Positions 9,158 through 15,995 of a DNA stretch of 64,000 nucleotides are shown here, one piece after another. Positions within the stretch are counted from its first letter, which is position 1. The number at the start of each line of letters is the position of its first letter. The notes under the pieces are model-generated. The model made no database searches, was not told the DNA's origin, and saw only the letters and a list, made by a program, of their open reading frames with translations. Source of the stretch: an uncultured Treponema sp. GTDB lineage: Bacteria > Spirochaetota > Spirochaetia > Treponematales > Treponemataceae. The stretch is taken from positions 78,220-142,219 of the forward strand of contig CAKUTI010000001.1 of assembly GCA_934691925.1 (NCBI GenBank), given 5' to 3'. The position numbers were made by a program, and so were the translations under genes.

Positions 9158-9643
9158 ATGGCAGTTCCATTTGTAAGCAGAAAGAGGAGCAATCCTCGCG
9201 ATTTGGATGCGGACGGAAAATTTTATCCGGCTCCCGCATATATCTCGGAAGTGAACGTGAACAAGCTAGCTGAGGAAATCTCAGAAAGCACAACGCTCAC
9301 AGCCACGGAAGTGGTCGGAGTCATCAGAAGCCTGCTTCTGACAGTTCCAAAATATATGATGCTCGGCTATAAAGTGCGTCTTGACAGCTTCGGCATTTTC
9401 AAGCTCGGATTCAGGCACAGCTGCAAAGGCTGGGAAAGGGCGTCGCAGGTTACTGCAAACGACATTGACAACGTGAAGGTGATTTTCTCGCCTGAGACAA
9501 TGCTCAAGGACAAGCTTAAAAAGCCTGAGTTTGTAAAGCTTGACGCAAAGTATCTTCCAGCAGATGACGAAGATAAGAGCGATGAAAGCTCAAGCCAGGC
9601 AGAAACGCAGGTTTCTAAGGATTCTGCGGAAATCCTAGCGTAG
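9158..9643 (+). CDS. HU-family DNA-binding protein (HU-related type)
   Basis: 161 aa from ATG 9158, preceded by AAGGAGCAAACT; an in-frame codon at 9122 lacks a ribosome-binding site. N-terminus MAVPFVSRKRSNPRDLD matches the HU-related histone-like family common in Bacteroidota and spirochaetes. The fold reads as two helices (NVNKLAEEISESTTLTATE to SLLLTV) and a beta arm (YKVRLDSFGIFKLGF), then an acidic Ser/Glu-rich tail (about residues 125-161). Expected role: nucleoid compaction or DNA bending, with the acidic tail probably unstructured. It stands alone between a promoter and a palindrome. Confidence 0.82.
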   Translation: MAVPFVSRKRSNPRDLDADGKFYPAPAYISEVNVNKLAEEISESTTLTATEVVGVIRSLLLTVPKYMMLGYKVRLDSFGIFKLGFRHSCKGWERASQVTANDIDNVKVIFSPETMLKDKLKKPEFVKLDAKYLPADDEDKSDESSSQAETQVSKDSAEILA

Positions 9644-9664
9644 ATGCTGAAATAAATTCAGCAT
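9644..9664. repeat. REP-like palindrome, ATGCTGAA family
   Basis: ATGCTGAA-ATAAA-TTCAGCAT starts directly after the HU stop codon. The same inverted repeat recurs at 10721, 15808 and 31931. Confidence 0.7.
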
Positions 9665-9784
9665 TACGGCGTTTTAGGCAGTCCTGATTTGAAAATTTGA
9701 TTAAGACGAAATAACGGTGTCTTATTCATTGATTTTAAGCCGCGTTTTGCGGAAAGGAAATCCGTTATGAAAAATATTTTTTAG

Positions 9785-9823
9785 GAGCCGGGTGCTTTTT
9801 TTGGCGCGCCCGGCTTCTTTTTT
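9785..9823 (+). terminator. Hairpin with T run, orphan
   Basis: GAGCCGGGTGC (9785-9795) pairs with GCGCCCGGCTT (9806-9816), then CTTTTTTT. It lies 140 bases after the HU gene; it could end HU read-through or an unannotated small RNA starting near 9700. A five-codon frame with a GGAAAGG site (ATG near 9767) precedes it. Confidence 0.65.
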
Positions 9824-9899
9824 TACCCCATTCTTGAAGTGAATTTACCCCGTTTTTGCAGGAATTTGCGCCGATTTATCCCGTTTTTTTTGGATTTTA

Positions 9900-10138
9900 T
9901 CTTGATAAAATGAAGGTGTTTATCAAGATAAAAACACTGTGTTCATCTTGATAAAACAGATGCTTTCATCTTGATAAAATGCCATGTGTCATCAAGATGA
10001 ATCAGCCGCGCTGGTCTTGATAAAATTGTCGCGGTCGTCAAGATAAAAAGGAGCAGAAATCTTGATAAAGCAAGTGTGTTTGCAAAGACAAATAGAACGA
10101 AATATCTTGATAAATGCTCCTCGCGTGTCTTGTAAAAT
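9900..10138. repeat. 23-bp-period array of short palindromes (core TCTTGATAAAA / TCAAGATAAAA)
   Basis: Cores start at about 9900, 9923, 9946, 9969, 9992, 10015, 10038, 10060, (10083 degenerate), 10105 and 10128, a step of 22-23 bp. Each unit has an 11-base conserved core and about 12 variable bases. The core is one arm of a dyad TTTATC-(TT or AA)-GATAAA; the centre switches between TT and AA. At 9992 a change in one arm (CATC) is matched by the other (GATG), keeping the palindrome. Twenty-three is not a multiple of three and no frame stays open, so this is not a coding repeat. Not a CRISPR: cores and spacers are far too short. Confidence 0.85.
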
Positions 10139-10216
10139 GTGCGGAAGTTGAAAGAATAATTGATTTTTGAGGGCGGCTGTAGTAAATTTGCCTAAATAGT
10201 TAAGGGGTGGATTTTT

Positions 10217-10438
10217 ATGGTTGTCAATATGACTATTCAAAACGCTGACAATGCGCTTCTTTCTGCGCTTAAAAGCGTGTGCAAGCTGCATCCAGCAGCT
10301 AAGGTTTCCATAAAAAAACAAAATTCTCTTGCAGATGAATAAAAAGCTGAGCAGGCTGAAGTCCTTGAAGAATATTAGAAAGGCACATTGAAAACATTTT
10401 CTACTATGGACGAGTATGAGGCTGCTCATGGTCTATAA
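10217..10438 (+). pseudogene. Type II antitoxin remnant with two in-frame stops
   Basis: ATG 10217 follows AAGGGGTGG. The frame reads MVVNMTIQNADNALLSALKS and on, then TAA at 10340-10342; the same frame continues as antitoxin-like sequence (KAEQAEVLEEY, TAG, KGTLKTFSTMDEYEAAHGL) to TAA at 10436-10438. The C-terminal part looks like the toxin-binding segment of RelB/DinJ-class antitoxins, and its end overlaps the toxin ATG at 10428, the usual coupling. Two nonsense codons make it a 41-aa truncated product at best. Assignment to a family is by eye. Confidence 0.65.
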
Positions 10439-10696
10439 AATTGCCACGAAAAACGCTTTGATAAAGATTACGCAAAATTAACAGCAGCAGACAGAGAAGT
10501 TGCAAAGAATGTAATCAATCGCCTTGCAAATGATGAAATCTTGGAGAAAAAATATAAAGACCACGCTTTGAAAGGCGAGTATGCAGGTTTTAGAGACTGT
10601 CATGTAAAGCCTGACCTTGTGTTGATTTACAGCAAAAATAAAGATGCATTGCTGCTTACGGCTTTCAGAATAAATTCTCACAGCGAGCTGTTTTAG
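10428..10696 (+). pseudogene. YafQ/RelE-type mRNA interferase toxin, frameshifted
   Basis: Frame from ATG 10428 reads MVYKIATKNA then loses register within the ...AACGCTTTGAT... stretch near 10450; the next frame continues FDKDYAKLTAADREV through FRDCHVKPDLVLIY to NSHSELF and TAG 10694-10696. Adding one T restores an intact 89-aa protein. The tail keeps the YafQ pattern: His in DCH, Asp in PD, and a terminal SH-x-LF, though the Trp after PD is Leu. YafQ toxins cleave mRNA on the ribosome. With the antitoxin also broken, this is a dead module unless the frameshift is a sequencing error. Confidence 0.7.
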
Positions 10697-10720
10697 TTTT
10701 CAGGCTACAAAAATTCCGTC

Positions 10721-10763
10721 ATGCTGAACTCGTGATTTTTAATCACGCGTTTCGTTTCAGCAT
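10721..10763. repeat. REP-like palindrome with nested hairpin, ATGCTGAA family
   Basis: Outer arms ATGCTGAA (10721-10728) and TTCAGCAT (10756-10763) enclose a perfect inner hairpin CGTGATT-TTT-AATCACG (10731-10747). Confidence 0.7.
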
Positions 10764-10798
10764 CTATATTAGATATAACGAAAAAGTTATGAAAAAAT

Positions 10799-10837
10799 GG
10801 GCGGAGCGTTTCAATATGGGGCGTGCCGCCCTTTTTT
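10799..10837 (+). terminator. Hairpin with T run (repeated type)
   Basis: GGGCGGAGCG (10799-10808) pairs with CGTGCCGCCC (10822-10831), one mismatch, then six Ts. Left arm and loop are nearly identical to the terminator at 6749. It shields the restriction operon from upstream transcription. Confidence 0.75.
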
Positions 10838-10947
10838 CAAAAACGCCTAAGCAGAAATGTCATCTAAAACTCCATTCAATTTAGTCTGTTTTATAATCAA
10901 TAGAAAATTTTGCTCCTTAATGGTAGACTACAGCAGGGAAAATAAAA

Positions 10948-13020
10948 ATGTCTACAAGTAAACCACAATCAGTAGAGCCGAATATTGCGGACTTGGCGAA
11001 CGGCTGGCTAAAATCATACAAACTTGACTACAAACTGGAACAGGAATCAATCGGAAATTCAGAGATAGACAAGGCTCTTGAAAACTATGAGTCAAAGCAG
11101 GGCGGAAACGGCGGAAACCGTCCTGATGCAAAGCTGCTGATTTCAGATAAATATAACAGGCTTTATCCTGTTCTTATTGAATACAAAGGATATAAGGATA
11201 AACTTGTAAAACTTGACTCTAATGGGCGGATTTCAAACAAAAAGACGAACGGCGAGCCTGATTTTGCCAACATAAAATCTTACGCTGTGAATGGCGCGGT
11301 TCATTATGCAAATGCGATTCTTCATTACACAACTTTTGAAGACGTTATTTCAATTGGAATTACAGGATATAAAAACTCCTCTGGAACTTTGCAGCATGAG
11401 ATTGGAGTTTATTTTGTTTCAAAAAGCAATTATGGAACAGGGCAGGAAATCGGCAAATATACAGACCTTTCGTTTTTAAAGGAAGAAAATTTTAATGACT
11501 TTATACAGACCGTCAAAAATCTGAAACTTTCTCCAGAAGAGCTTGGAAAAATCAAGGAGCAGCGCGACCAGGAAATCAGCGCAAGCCTTGTAAAGCTGAA
11601 CAATGATATTTACCAGAATGAAAAAGGCTTAGGCGAAAATGACCGGGTTTATCTTGTTGCCGCCTCAATCATTGCCACGCTTGGAATCATTGACAAGAAC
11701 AATCCGAACAGATATAAGATTACTCCGCTTGAAAAAGACGAGTTTAAGTCCTCGCAGGAAGAAGGCTCTCGCGACGGAGATATTATCCTTAGAAAAATCA
11801 AGAATTTCTTGAATGAAAAATCAATTCCGCAGGACAAAAAGGATTTGATTGTCCGCACTTTGCAGAACACGCTTGCAACAGACAACATAAATAAAATTGA
11901 AAAAGGCAAAACAGAAAGCCAGCTGAAACGTGTTTTTGCCAAAGTTGTTGATGACCTGGGCATTTACTACAAAATCGGTCTTACAACAGACTTTACCGGA
12001 AAACTCTTCAACGAAATGTACAGCTGGCTTGGGTTCACTCAGGATAAACTGAACGATGTTGTTCTGACTCCTAGCTATGTCGCGACGCTTCTTGTAAAAC
12101 TTGCCCGCGTAAACAAAGATTCTTATGTGTGGGATTTTGCTACAGGCTCGGCAGGTCTTCTAGTTGCGGCTATGAACGAAATGCTTAATGACGCAAAAGA
12201 CAAGATAAAATCGCCCGATGAGCTTGCGAAAAAATCCGCGGAAATCAAGGCTGTGCAGCTTCTAGGTCTTGAGATTCTGCCTCAGATTTATATGCTTGCC
12301 GTTTTGAATATGATTTTGATGGGCGACGGAAGCTCGAACATTCTGAACAAGAACTCCTTGAGCGATTTTAACGGAAAATACGGATTCGGAAACACCAGCG
12401 AGGATTTTCCGGCTGATGCTTTTGTGTTGAATCCGCCGTATTCTGCGGAAGGAAACGGAATGATATTTGTGGAAAAAGCCCTTTCAATGATGAAAAAAGG
12501 CTATGCCGCAATAATTATTCAAGGCTCGGCAGGAAGCGGAAAGGCGGCTGATTTTAACAAGAGAATTTTGCAGCACTCAACGCTTCTTGCAAGCATAAAA
12601 ATGCCGATTGACCTTTTTATCGGAAAATCCAGCGTTCAAACATACATTTACGTTTTTAGGGTGGGCGAGCCGCACAAGGCAAAATGCGTAGTGAAATTCA
12701 TTGATTTTTCAAATGACGGCTACACACGCACAAACCGCAAAAAGGCAAGCGTGAATCTTAGGGACACTGACCACGCAAAAGAACGATATGCGGAAGTGGC
12801 GGACCTTGTGGAATTTGGAAAAGGAAGCCTGAAACATCTGACCGAAGACGAATACTTTGAGGGAACAATTGACCCTGAAAAAGGCGACGACTGGAACCAG
12901 AGCGCGCCTGTGGACACAAAGCCTACTTTGAACGACTTCAAGAAAACCGTTGCTGACTATCTTGCATGGGAAGTAAGCAATGTAATAAAAAGCGAGGCAA
13001 GCGGCAGCCTGGGAAAATGA
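10948..13020 (+). CDS. Fused restriction nuclease / N6-adenine methyltransferase (BcgI-like subunit A)
   Basis: 690 aa. The C-terminal two thirds is a HsdM-class adenine methyltransferase: SAM motif DFATGSAG at about 394-401 and catalytic NPPY at 495-498. The N-terminal 190 residues are not the usual HsdM helical bundle alone; they hold a PD-(D/E)xK-like pattern, P59-D60 followed by E78-x-K80 in IEYKG, as in a restriction nuclease. No separate hsdR gene is present. A nuclease-methyltransferase fusion paired with a separate specificity subunit is the plan of BcgI-type (type IIB/IIG) enzymes, which cut on both sides of a bipartite site. It overlaps the specificity gene by 4 bases (ATGA), indicating translational coupling. 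Alternative: a plain type I M subunit with hsdR elsewhere. Confidence 0.78.
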   Translation: MSTSKPQSVEPNIADLANGWLKSYKLDYKLEQESIGNSEIDKALENYESKQGGNGGNRPDAKLLISDKYNRLYPVLIEYKGYKDKLVKLDSNGRISNKKTNGEPDFANIKSYAVNGAVHYANAILHYTTFEDVISIGITGYKNSSGTLQHEIGVYFVSKSNYGTGQEIGKYTDLSFLKEENFNDFIQTVKNLKLSPEELGKIKEQRDQEISASLVKLNNDIYQNEKGLGENDRVYLVAASIIATLGIIDKNNPNRYKITPLEKDEFKSSQEEGSRDGDIILRKIKNFLNEKSIPQDKKDLIVRTLQNTLATDNINKIEKGKTESQLKRVFAKVVDDLGIYYKIGLTTDFTGKLFNEMYSWLGFTQDKLNDVVLTPSYVATLLVKLARVNKDSYVWDFATGSAGLLVAAMNEMLNDAKDKIKSPDELAKKSAEIKAVQLLGLEILPQIYMLAVLNMILMGDGSSNILNKNSLSDFNGKYGFGNTSEDFPADAFVLNPPYSAEGNGMIFVEKALSMMKKGYAAIIIQGSAGSGKAADFNKRILQHSTLLASIKMPIDLFIGKSSVQTYIYVFRVGEPHKAKCVVKFIDFSNDGYTRTNRKKASVNLRDTDHAKERYAEVADLVEFGKGSLKHLTEDEYFEGTIDPEKGDDWNQSAPVDTKPTLNDFKKTVADYLAWEVSNVIKSEASGSLGK

Positions 13021-14228
13021 ATGCCCCGCTTAGCAAAAAACTGAATGAGGTTAAGTGGGGCGAATTTAAGATTGGGGATTTGTTTGAGATTCAAAATACA
13101 TTAAGTTTTAATGCAAATAAACTTGTTGAAGGTAATGAATATGACTATGTAACAAGGACTTCTTTTAATCAAGGGATTTTGCAGACAACTGGATTTGTTA
13201 ACGAAGCTAATATAAATCCTTCTGGAACTTGGAGCCTTGGATTATTACAGATGGATTTTTTCTACAGAAGAAAACCTTGGTATGCCGGACAGTTTGTAAG
13301 GAAAATAGTTCCGAAATTTGATTTGCCGGAGAATGCGATTTTATTTTTTACAACGTTGCTAAATATGCAAAAGAAAGTTTTGCTTTCAGTTTTAGTTAGA
13401 AATGTTGATGAAAAATTTAGAAATATTATAGTTTCTCTCCCTATAACTCCAGAAAACAAAATCGATTTTGATTTTATGGAAGCGTTTATACGCGAACTCG
13501 AAGAGGAGCGTATACGCGAACTGGCCGCTTACCTAAAGGTAAGCGGCTTCGACAACTACGAGTTGTCGAAATGCGAGAGCGAAGCTCTCGCGCACTTCAA
13601 TGAATTGAAGTGGAAGGAATTTAATCTTATAGATATTTTTGATGTAAAAAATACGCATAACATTCTTTCAAATGAAATAAAAAAAGATTCGGGCAGCGTT
13701 CCGTATCTTTGCGCAAGTTCTGTGAACAACGGTGTTAGTTCATATATTTCTTACAAAGAAGAACTTGTTGAAAAAGGCAACTGTATTTTTATCGGCGGAA
13801 AAACTTTTGTTGTCAGCTATCAGGAAAAAGATTTTTTCTCAAATGACAGCCATAATCTTGCGTTGTATTTAAAAGACTTGCAGCCTACAAAACTAAATCA
13901 GCTATATTTGGCGACTTGCGTTTATAAAGGTTTGAGCCACAAATATACATGGGGCGACAGCATAAGCGGAGCAAAAATAAAGTCAGATAAAATAATGCTT
14001 CCTATTACTTCCGACGGCTCTCCCGACTACGCCTTTATGGAAACATTCATCAGCGCAGTCCAAAAGCTCGTGATAAAAGACGTCGTCCTCTACGCAGACA
14101 AAAAAATCGCCGCAACAAAACAGGCAGTCCATAAAAATCCGTCAGACTATAAAGCACCCGAAGACTTTGGAATTTTAAAAGTCGCAGAGAATGAAAGTTT
14201 TCAAGCCTTGCGGGGCAAGTCATGTTAA
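13017..14228 (+). CDS. hsdS: Restriction-modification specificity subunit (HsdS-like)
   Basis: 403 aa. Two target-recognition domains (about 10-165 and 200-370), each opening with a W-x-EF motif (VKWGEFKIGDLFEI and LKWKEFNLIDIFDV) and each followed by a conserved helix (FMEAFIRELEEERI and FMETFISAVQKL). This duplicated layout recognises the two halves of a bipartite DNA site. I start at ATG 13017 overlapping the stop of the preceding gene, not at the longer frame from 12966. The central linker (residues about 170-199) is encoded by four consecutive hairpins. The gene is more AT-rich than its chromosomal neighbours, consistent with transfer. Confidence 0.88.
   Translation: MNAPLSKKLNEVKWGEFKIGDLFEIQNTLSFNANKLVEGNEYDYVTRTSFNQGILQTTGFVNEANINPSGTWSLGLLQMDFFYRRKPWYAGQFVRKIVPKFDLPENAILFFTTLLNMQKKVLLSVLVRNVDEKFRNIIVSLPITPENKIDFDFMEAFIRELEEERIRELAAYLKVSGFDNYELSKCESEALAHFNELKWKEFNLIDIFDVKNTHNILSNEIKKDSGSVPYLCASSVNNGVSSYISYKEELVEKGNCIFIGGKTFVVSYQEKDFFSNDSHNLALYLKDLQPTKLNQLYLATCVYKGLSHKYTWGDSISGAKIKSDKIMLPITSDGSPDYAFMETFISAVQKLVIKDVVLYADKKIAATKQAVHKNPSDYKAPEDFGILKVAENESFQALRGKSC
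13524..13612. repeat. Cluster of four adjoining perfect hairpins inside hsdS
   Basis: Stems: 13524-13533/13538-13547 (10 bp, 4-base loop); 13548-13557/13561-13570 (10 bp, 3-base loop); 13573-13580/13584-13591 (8 bp, 3-base loop); 13593-13601/13604-13612 (9 bp, 2-base loop). They abut with 0-2 bases between them and fill the linker between the two recognition domains. A direct repeat TATACGCGAACT (13487-13498 and 13511-13522) lies just upstream. Confidence 0.92.
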
Positions 14229-14249
14229 AAAATGCTTGGAGAGGAAAAA

Positions 14250-14936
14250 ATGAGTAAGCAGGCAGATATAGAATTTCTTTTTATATTGGCACTTGAAAAT
14301 TATACAAAGACTAACAATTTAACTTACGAAGAATGTACGGAAATTTTCCATAGAAATCATATTATGGAAAAAATGCTTGTTCAGCATGAATATCTTCATC
14401 AGATTGCTTTGGAAGAAGTTTTTGATTTTGTTAATAAAAATATCTCAAAAAATACTGGACTGATTTTGTATCATGGTTCGGATTCGTTTTTTGAAAAGAT
14501 TGACTTGGAAAAATCTCAGAACAGACGTGATTTTGGAAAAGGCTTTTATACAACTGTTCTTGAAGAGCAAGCTAGAAACTGGGCATATAAGCAGATGCTT
14601 AGAAATGGAAAAACAGAGAGTTATGTGTATAAATTCAGTTTTGAAGAATCTCAAGATTTGAATATCAAGCATTTTGATTCTTTGAATATGGAATGGCTTG
14701 AGTTCATAAAATTAAATCGAAGCAAAGGCGGCATTCAGCATGATTTTGATGTTGTGATTGGGCCTGTTGCAGATGATAACACAATGCAGACTGTTCAGCT
14801 TTATCTTTTGGGAACAATAAATGCCGATGAAGCTGTAGAAAGATTGAAATATAATGATGTCAATAACCAAGTTTCTTTTCACACGGAAAAAGCGGTAGAA
14901 AAACTGGTTTTGCTAAATAGGAGCGCGTATGCCTGA
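14250..14936 (+). CDS. DUF3990 (ADP-ribosyltransferase-like) protein with N-terminal DUF3791-like domain
   Basis: 228 aa from ATG 14250, which follows GGAGAGGAAAAA. Residues about 5-65 (FLFILALENYTKTNNLTYEE) resemble DUF3791, the family of the next gene. The rest matches DUF3990: YHGSDS at 74-79, FGKGFYTT at 95-102, and DVVIGPVADDN near 165. I recall DUF3990 as grouped with ADP-ribosyltransferase folds, whose NAD site uses a similar H...Y pattern; activity here is inference. It sits 21 bases after hsdS in the same operon and overlaps the following gene by 8 bases. A toxin, an anti-phage effector, or a regulator of the restriction enzyme are all possible. Confidence 0.75.
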   Translation: MSKQADIEFLFILALENYTKTNNLTYEECTEIFHRNHIMEKMLVQHEYLHQIALEEVFDFVNKNISKNTGLILYHGSDSFFEKIDLEKSQNRRDFGKGFYTTVLEEQARNWAYKQMLRNGKTESYVYKFSFEESQDLNIKHFDSLNMEWLEFIKLNRSKGGIQHDFDVVIGPVADDNTMQTVQLYLLGTINADEAVERLKYNDVNNQVSFHTEKAVEKLVLLNRSAYA

Positions 14937-15168
14937 GAATCTTTTTACATATAACGGAAAAGATGTGACGATGAATGTCTGTCTTTCTGTACTTGAAGTT
15001 GCAAGGGAAATAGCCAGAAGAAGAAATATTTCATTTGAGGATGCAAATCTGTTGTTTTCAAAAAGCAACACCTGCAAACTTCTTCATAAGCCAGAAAATG
15101 CGCTTTGGGCAGAATCTGCCGGATATATCGCAGACAGGTTTGACGAGGAAAATGAAGCTGTAAAGTAA
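14929..15168 (+). CDS. DUF3791 family small protein
   Basis: 79 aa, ATG preceded by TAGGAGCG and overlapping the end of the DUF3990 gene by 8 bases. The helical pattern ISFEDANLLFSKSNTCKLLHK and the ending LWAESAGYIADRF are typical of DUF3791, usually encoded beside DUF3990. Function unknown; by position it may be a partner or antidote of the DUF3990 protein. Last gene of the four-gene island operon; no clear terminator hairpin follows. Confidence 0.7.
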   Translation: MPENLFTYNGKDVTMNVCLSVLEVAREIARRRNISFEDANLLFSKSNTCKLLHKPENALWAESAGYIADRFDEENEAVK

Positions 15169-15325
15169 TAAAATGACAACAATGTTTTTTTTTTGCTTTT
15201 TGGAATGAATAAGCCGATGCTTGTATGAAATTTTATTTTGAAGAAACGAAAGTAAGTTGGTATGCGATGTAAATCTTTCCCCCTCTTGACATTCCCCTTA
15301 GTTTTGCATTATCTTTTAAAAAATT

Positions 15326-15398
15326 GCTGCCTTAGCTCAGTTGGTAGAGCACGTGATTTGTAATCTCGGGGTCGTGGGTCCAAGTCCTACAGGCAGCT
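15326..15398 (+). tRNA. tRNA-Thr (anticodon TGT)
   Basis: 73 bases: acceptor GCTGCCT pairs with AGGCAGC, D-loop AGCTCAGTTGGTAGAGC, anticodon loop TTTGTAA with TGT, T-arm GTGGGTCCAAGTCCTAC, discriminator T. CCA is not encoded. It lies at the downstream edge of the accessory island, a common integration point, but I found no att duplication of its 3' end in the window. Confidence 0.95.
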
Positions 15399-15408
15399 TT
15401 TTATGGCA

Positions 15409-15433
15409 GGCTTCCGTTTTGGAAGCCTTTTTT
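15409..15433 (+). terminator. tRNA-Thr terminator
   Basis: GGCTTCC-GTTTT-GGAAGCC followed by six Ts, 11 bases after the tRNA. Confidence 0.88.
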
Positions 15434-15784
15434 GTTTTAAATTCAATTGAGCTGGAGAAAATCCCTGTCTCGTTTTTCGGAATTTTTTTTGTTTGCCTGC
15501 GAGCTTTCTTGCCGGGAGAAAGTGCCACGCCAGATGCGCAGGGCGAAGTCGCCGGTCATTTTGATTTTAAGCGAGTGACTTTTTTTTGTTTTTTTCTGAA
15601 ATCTTTTTTAAAGGCGGCTTGTGTTGAATCGGGATTTTGGCCGGCGATGAGCGTGAGCGAACCCGAAGCAGCTGGGCATTGTTTTTGCGCGCTGGGCAGG
15701 TGAAAAGAGTATTGGCTGCTTTATAAAATATCCGTGCTGAAAATAAAAAATAAAATCCGTGAAACTGAAAGAAGAAATTTGCAG
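15434..15784. other. Intergenic region without a supported gene
   Basis: A 120-codon open frame crosses the tRNA and this stretch but has no ribosome-binding site or recognisable protein sequence. Low-complexity T runs near 15580 and a GC-rich patch near 15650-15700 are visible, nothing else. Confidence 0.5.
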
Positions 15785-15830
15785 ATGCTGAAATCAAGTG
15801 AATACGGATGCTGAAATCAAGTTCAGCATG
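15784..15830. repeat. REP-like palindromes, ATGCTGAA family (partial plus complete copy)
   Basis: A half copy (ATGCTGAAATCAAG at 15784) is followed by a full one: ATGCTGAA (15808-15815), loop, TTCAGCAT (15822-15829), then GACAGCG. Confidence 0.7.
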
Positions 15831-15995
15831 ACAGCGTTTTTATATTTCTGCAACGAACTTTTTTTCATGACGACGTTTTTCGTTTCGATGTCGGCGTGGC
15901 AAATGCAAATGCGCGCCGGTGCAATGTAGCAATGTATAGAACAATCCTTTTCTTTTTTATATAATATTTTAATTTTGAATAACAAGAGGAATATT

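Noticed and set aside
9900..10138. CRISPR array
   Set aside because: Cores are 11 bases and spacers 12; CRISPR repeats and spacers are about 25-40 bases, and no cas gene is present.
10948..15398. Integrated element with att sites at tRNA-Thr
   Set aside because: No integrase gene and no duplication of the tRNA 3' end found within the window.
15341..15703. 120-codon open frame across the tRNA-Thr gene
   Set aside because: Starts inside the tRNA, lacks a ribosome-binding site and has no protein-like pattern.
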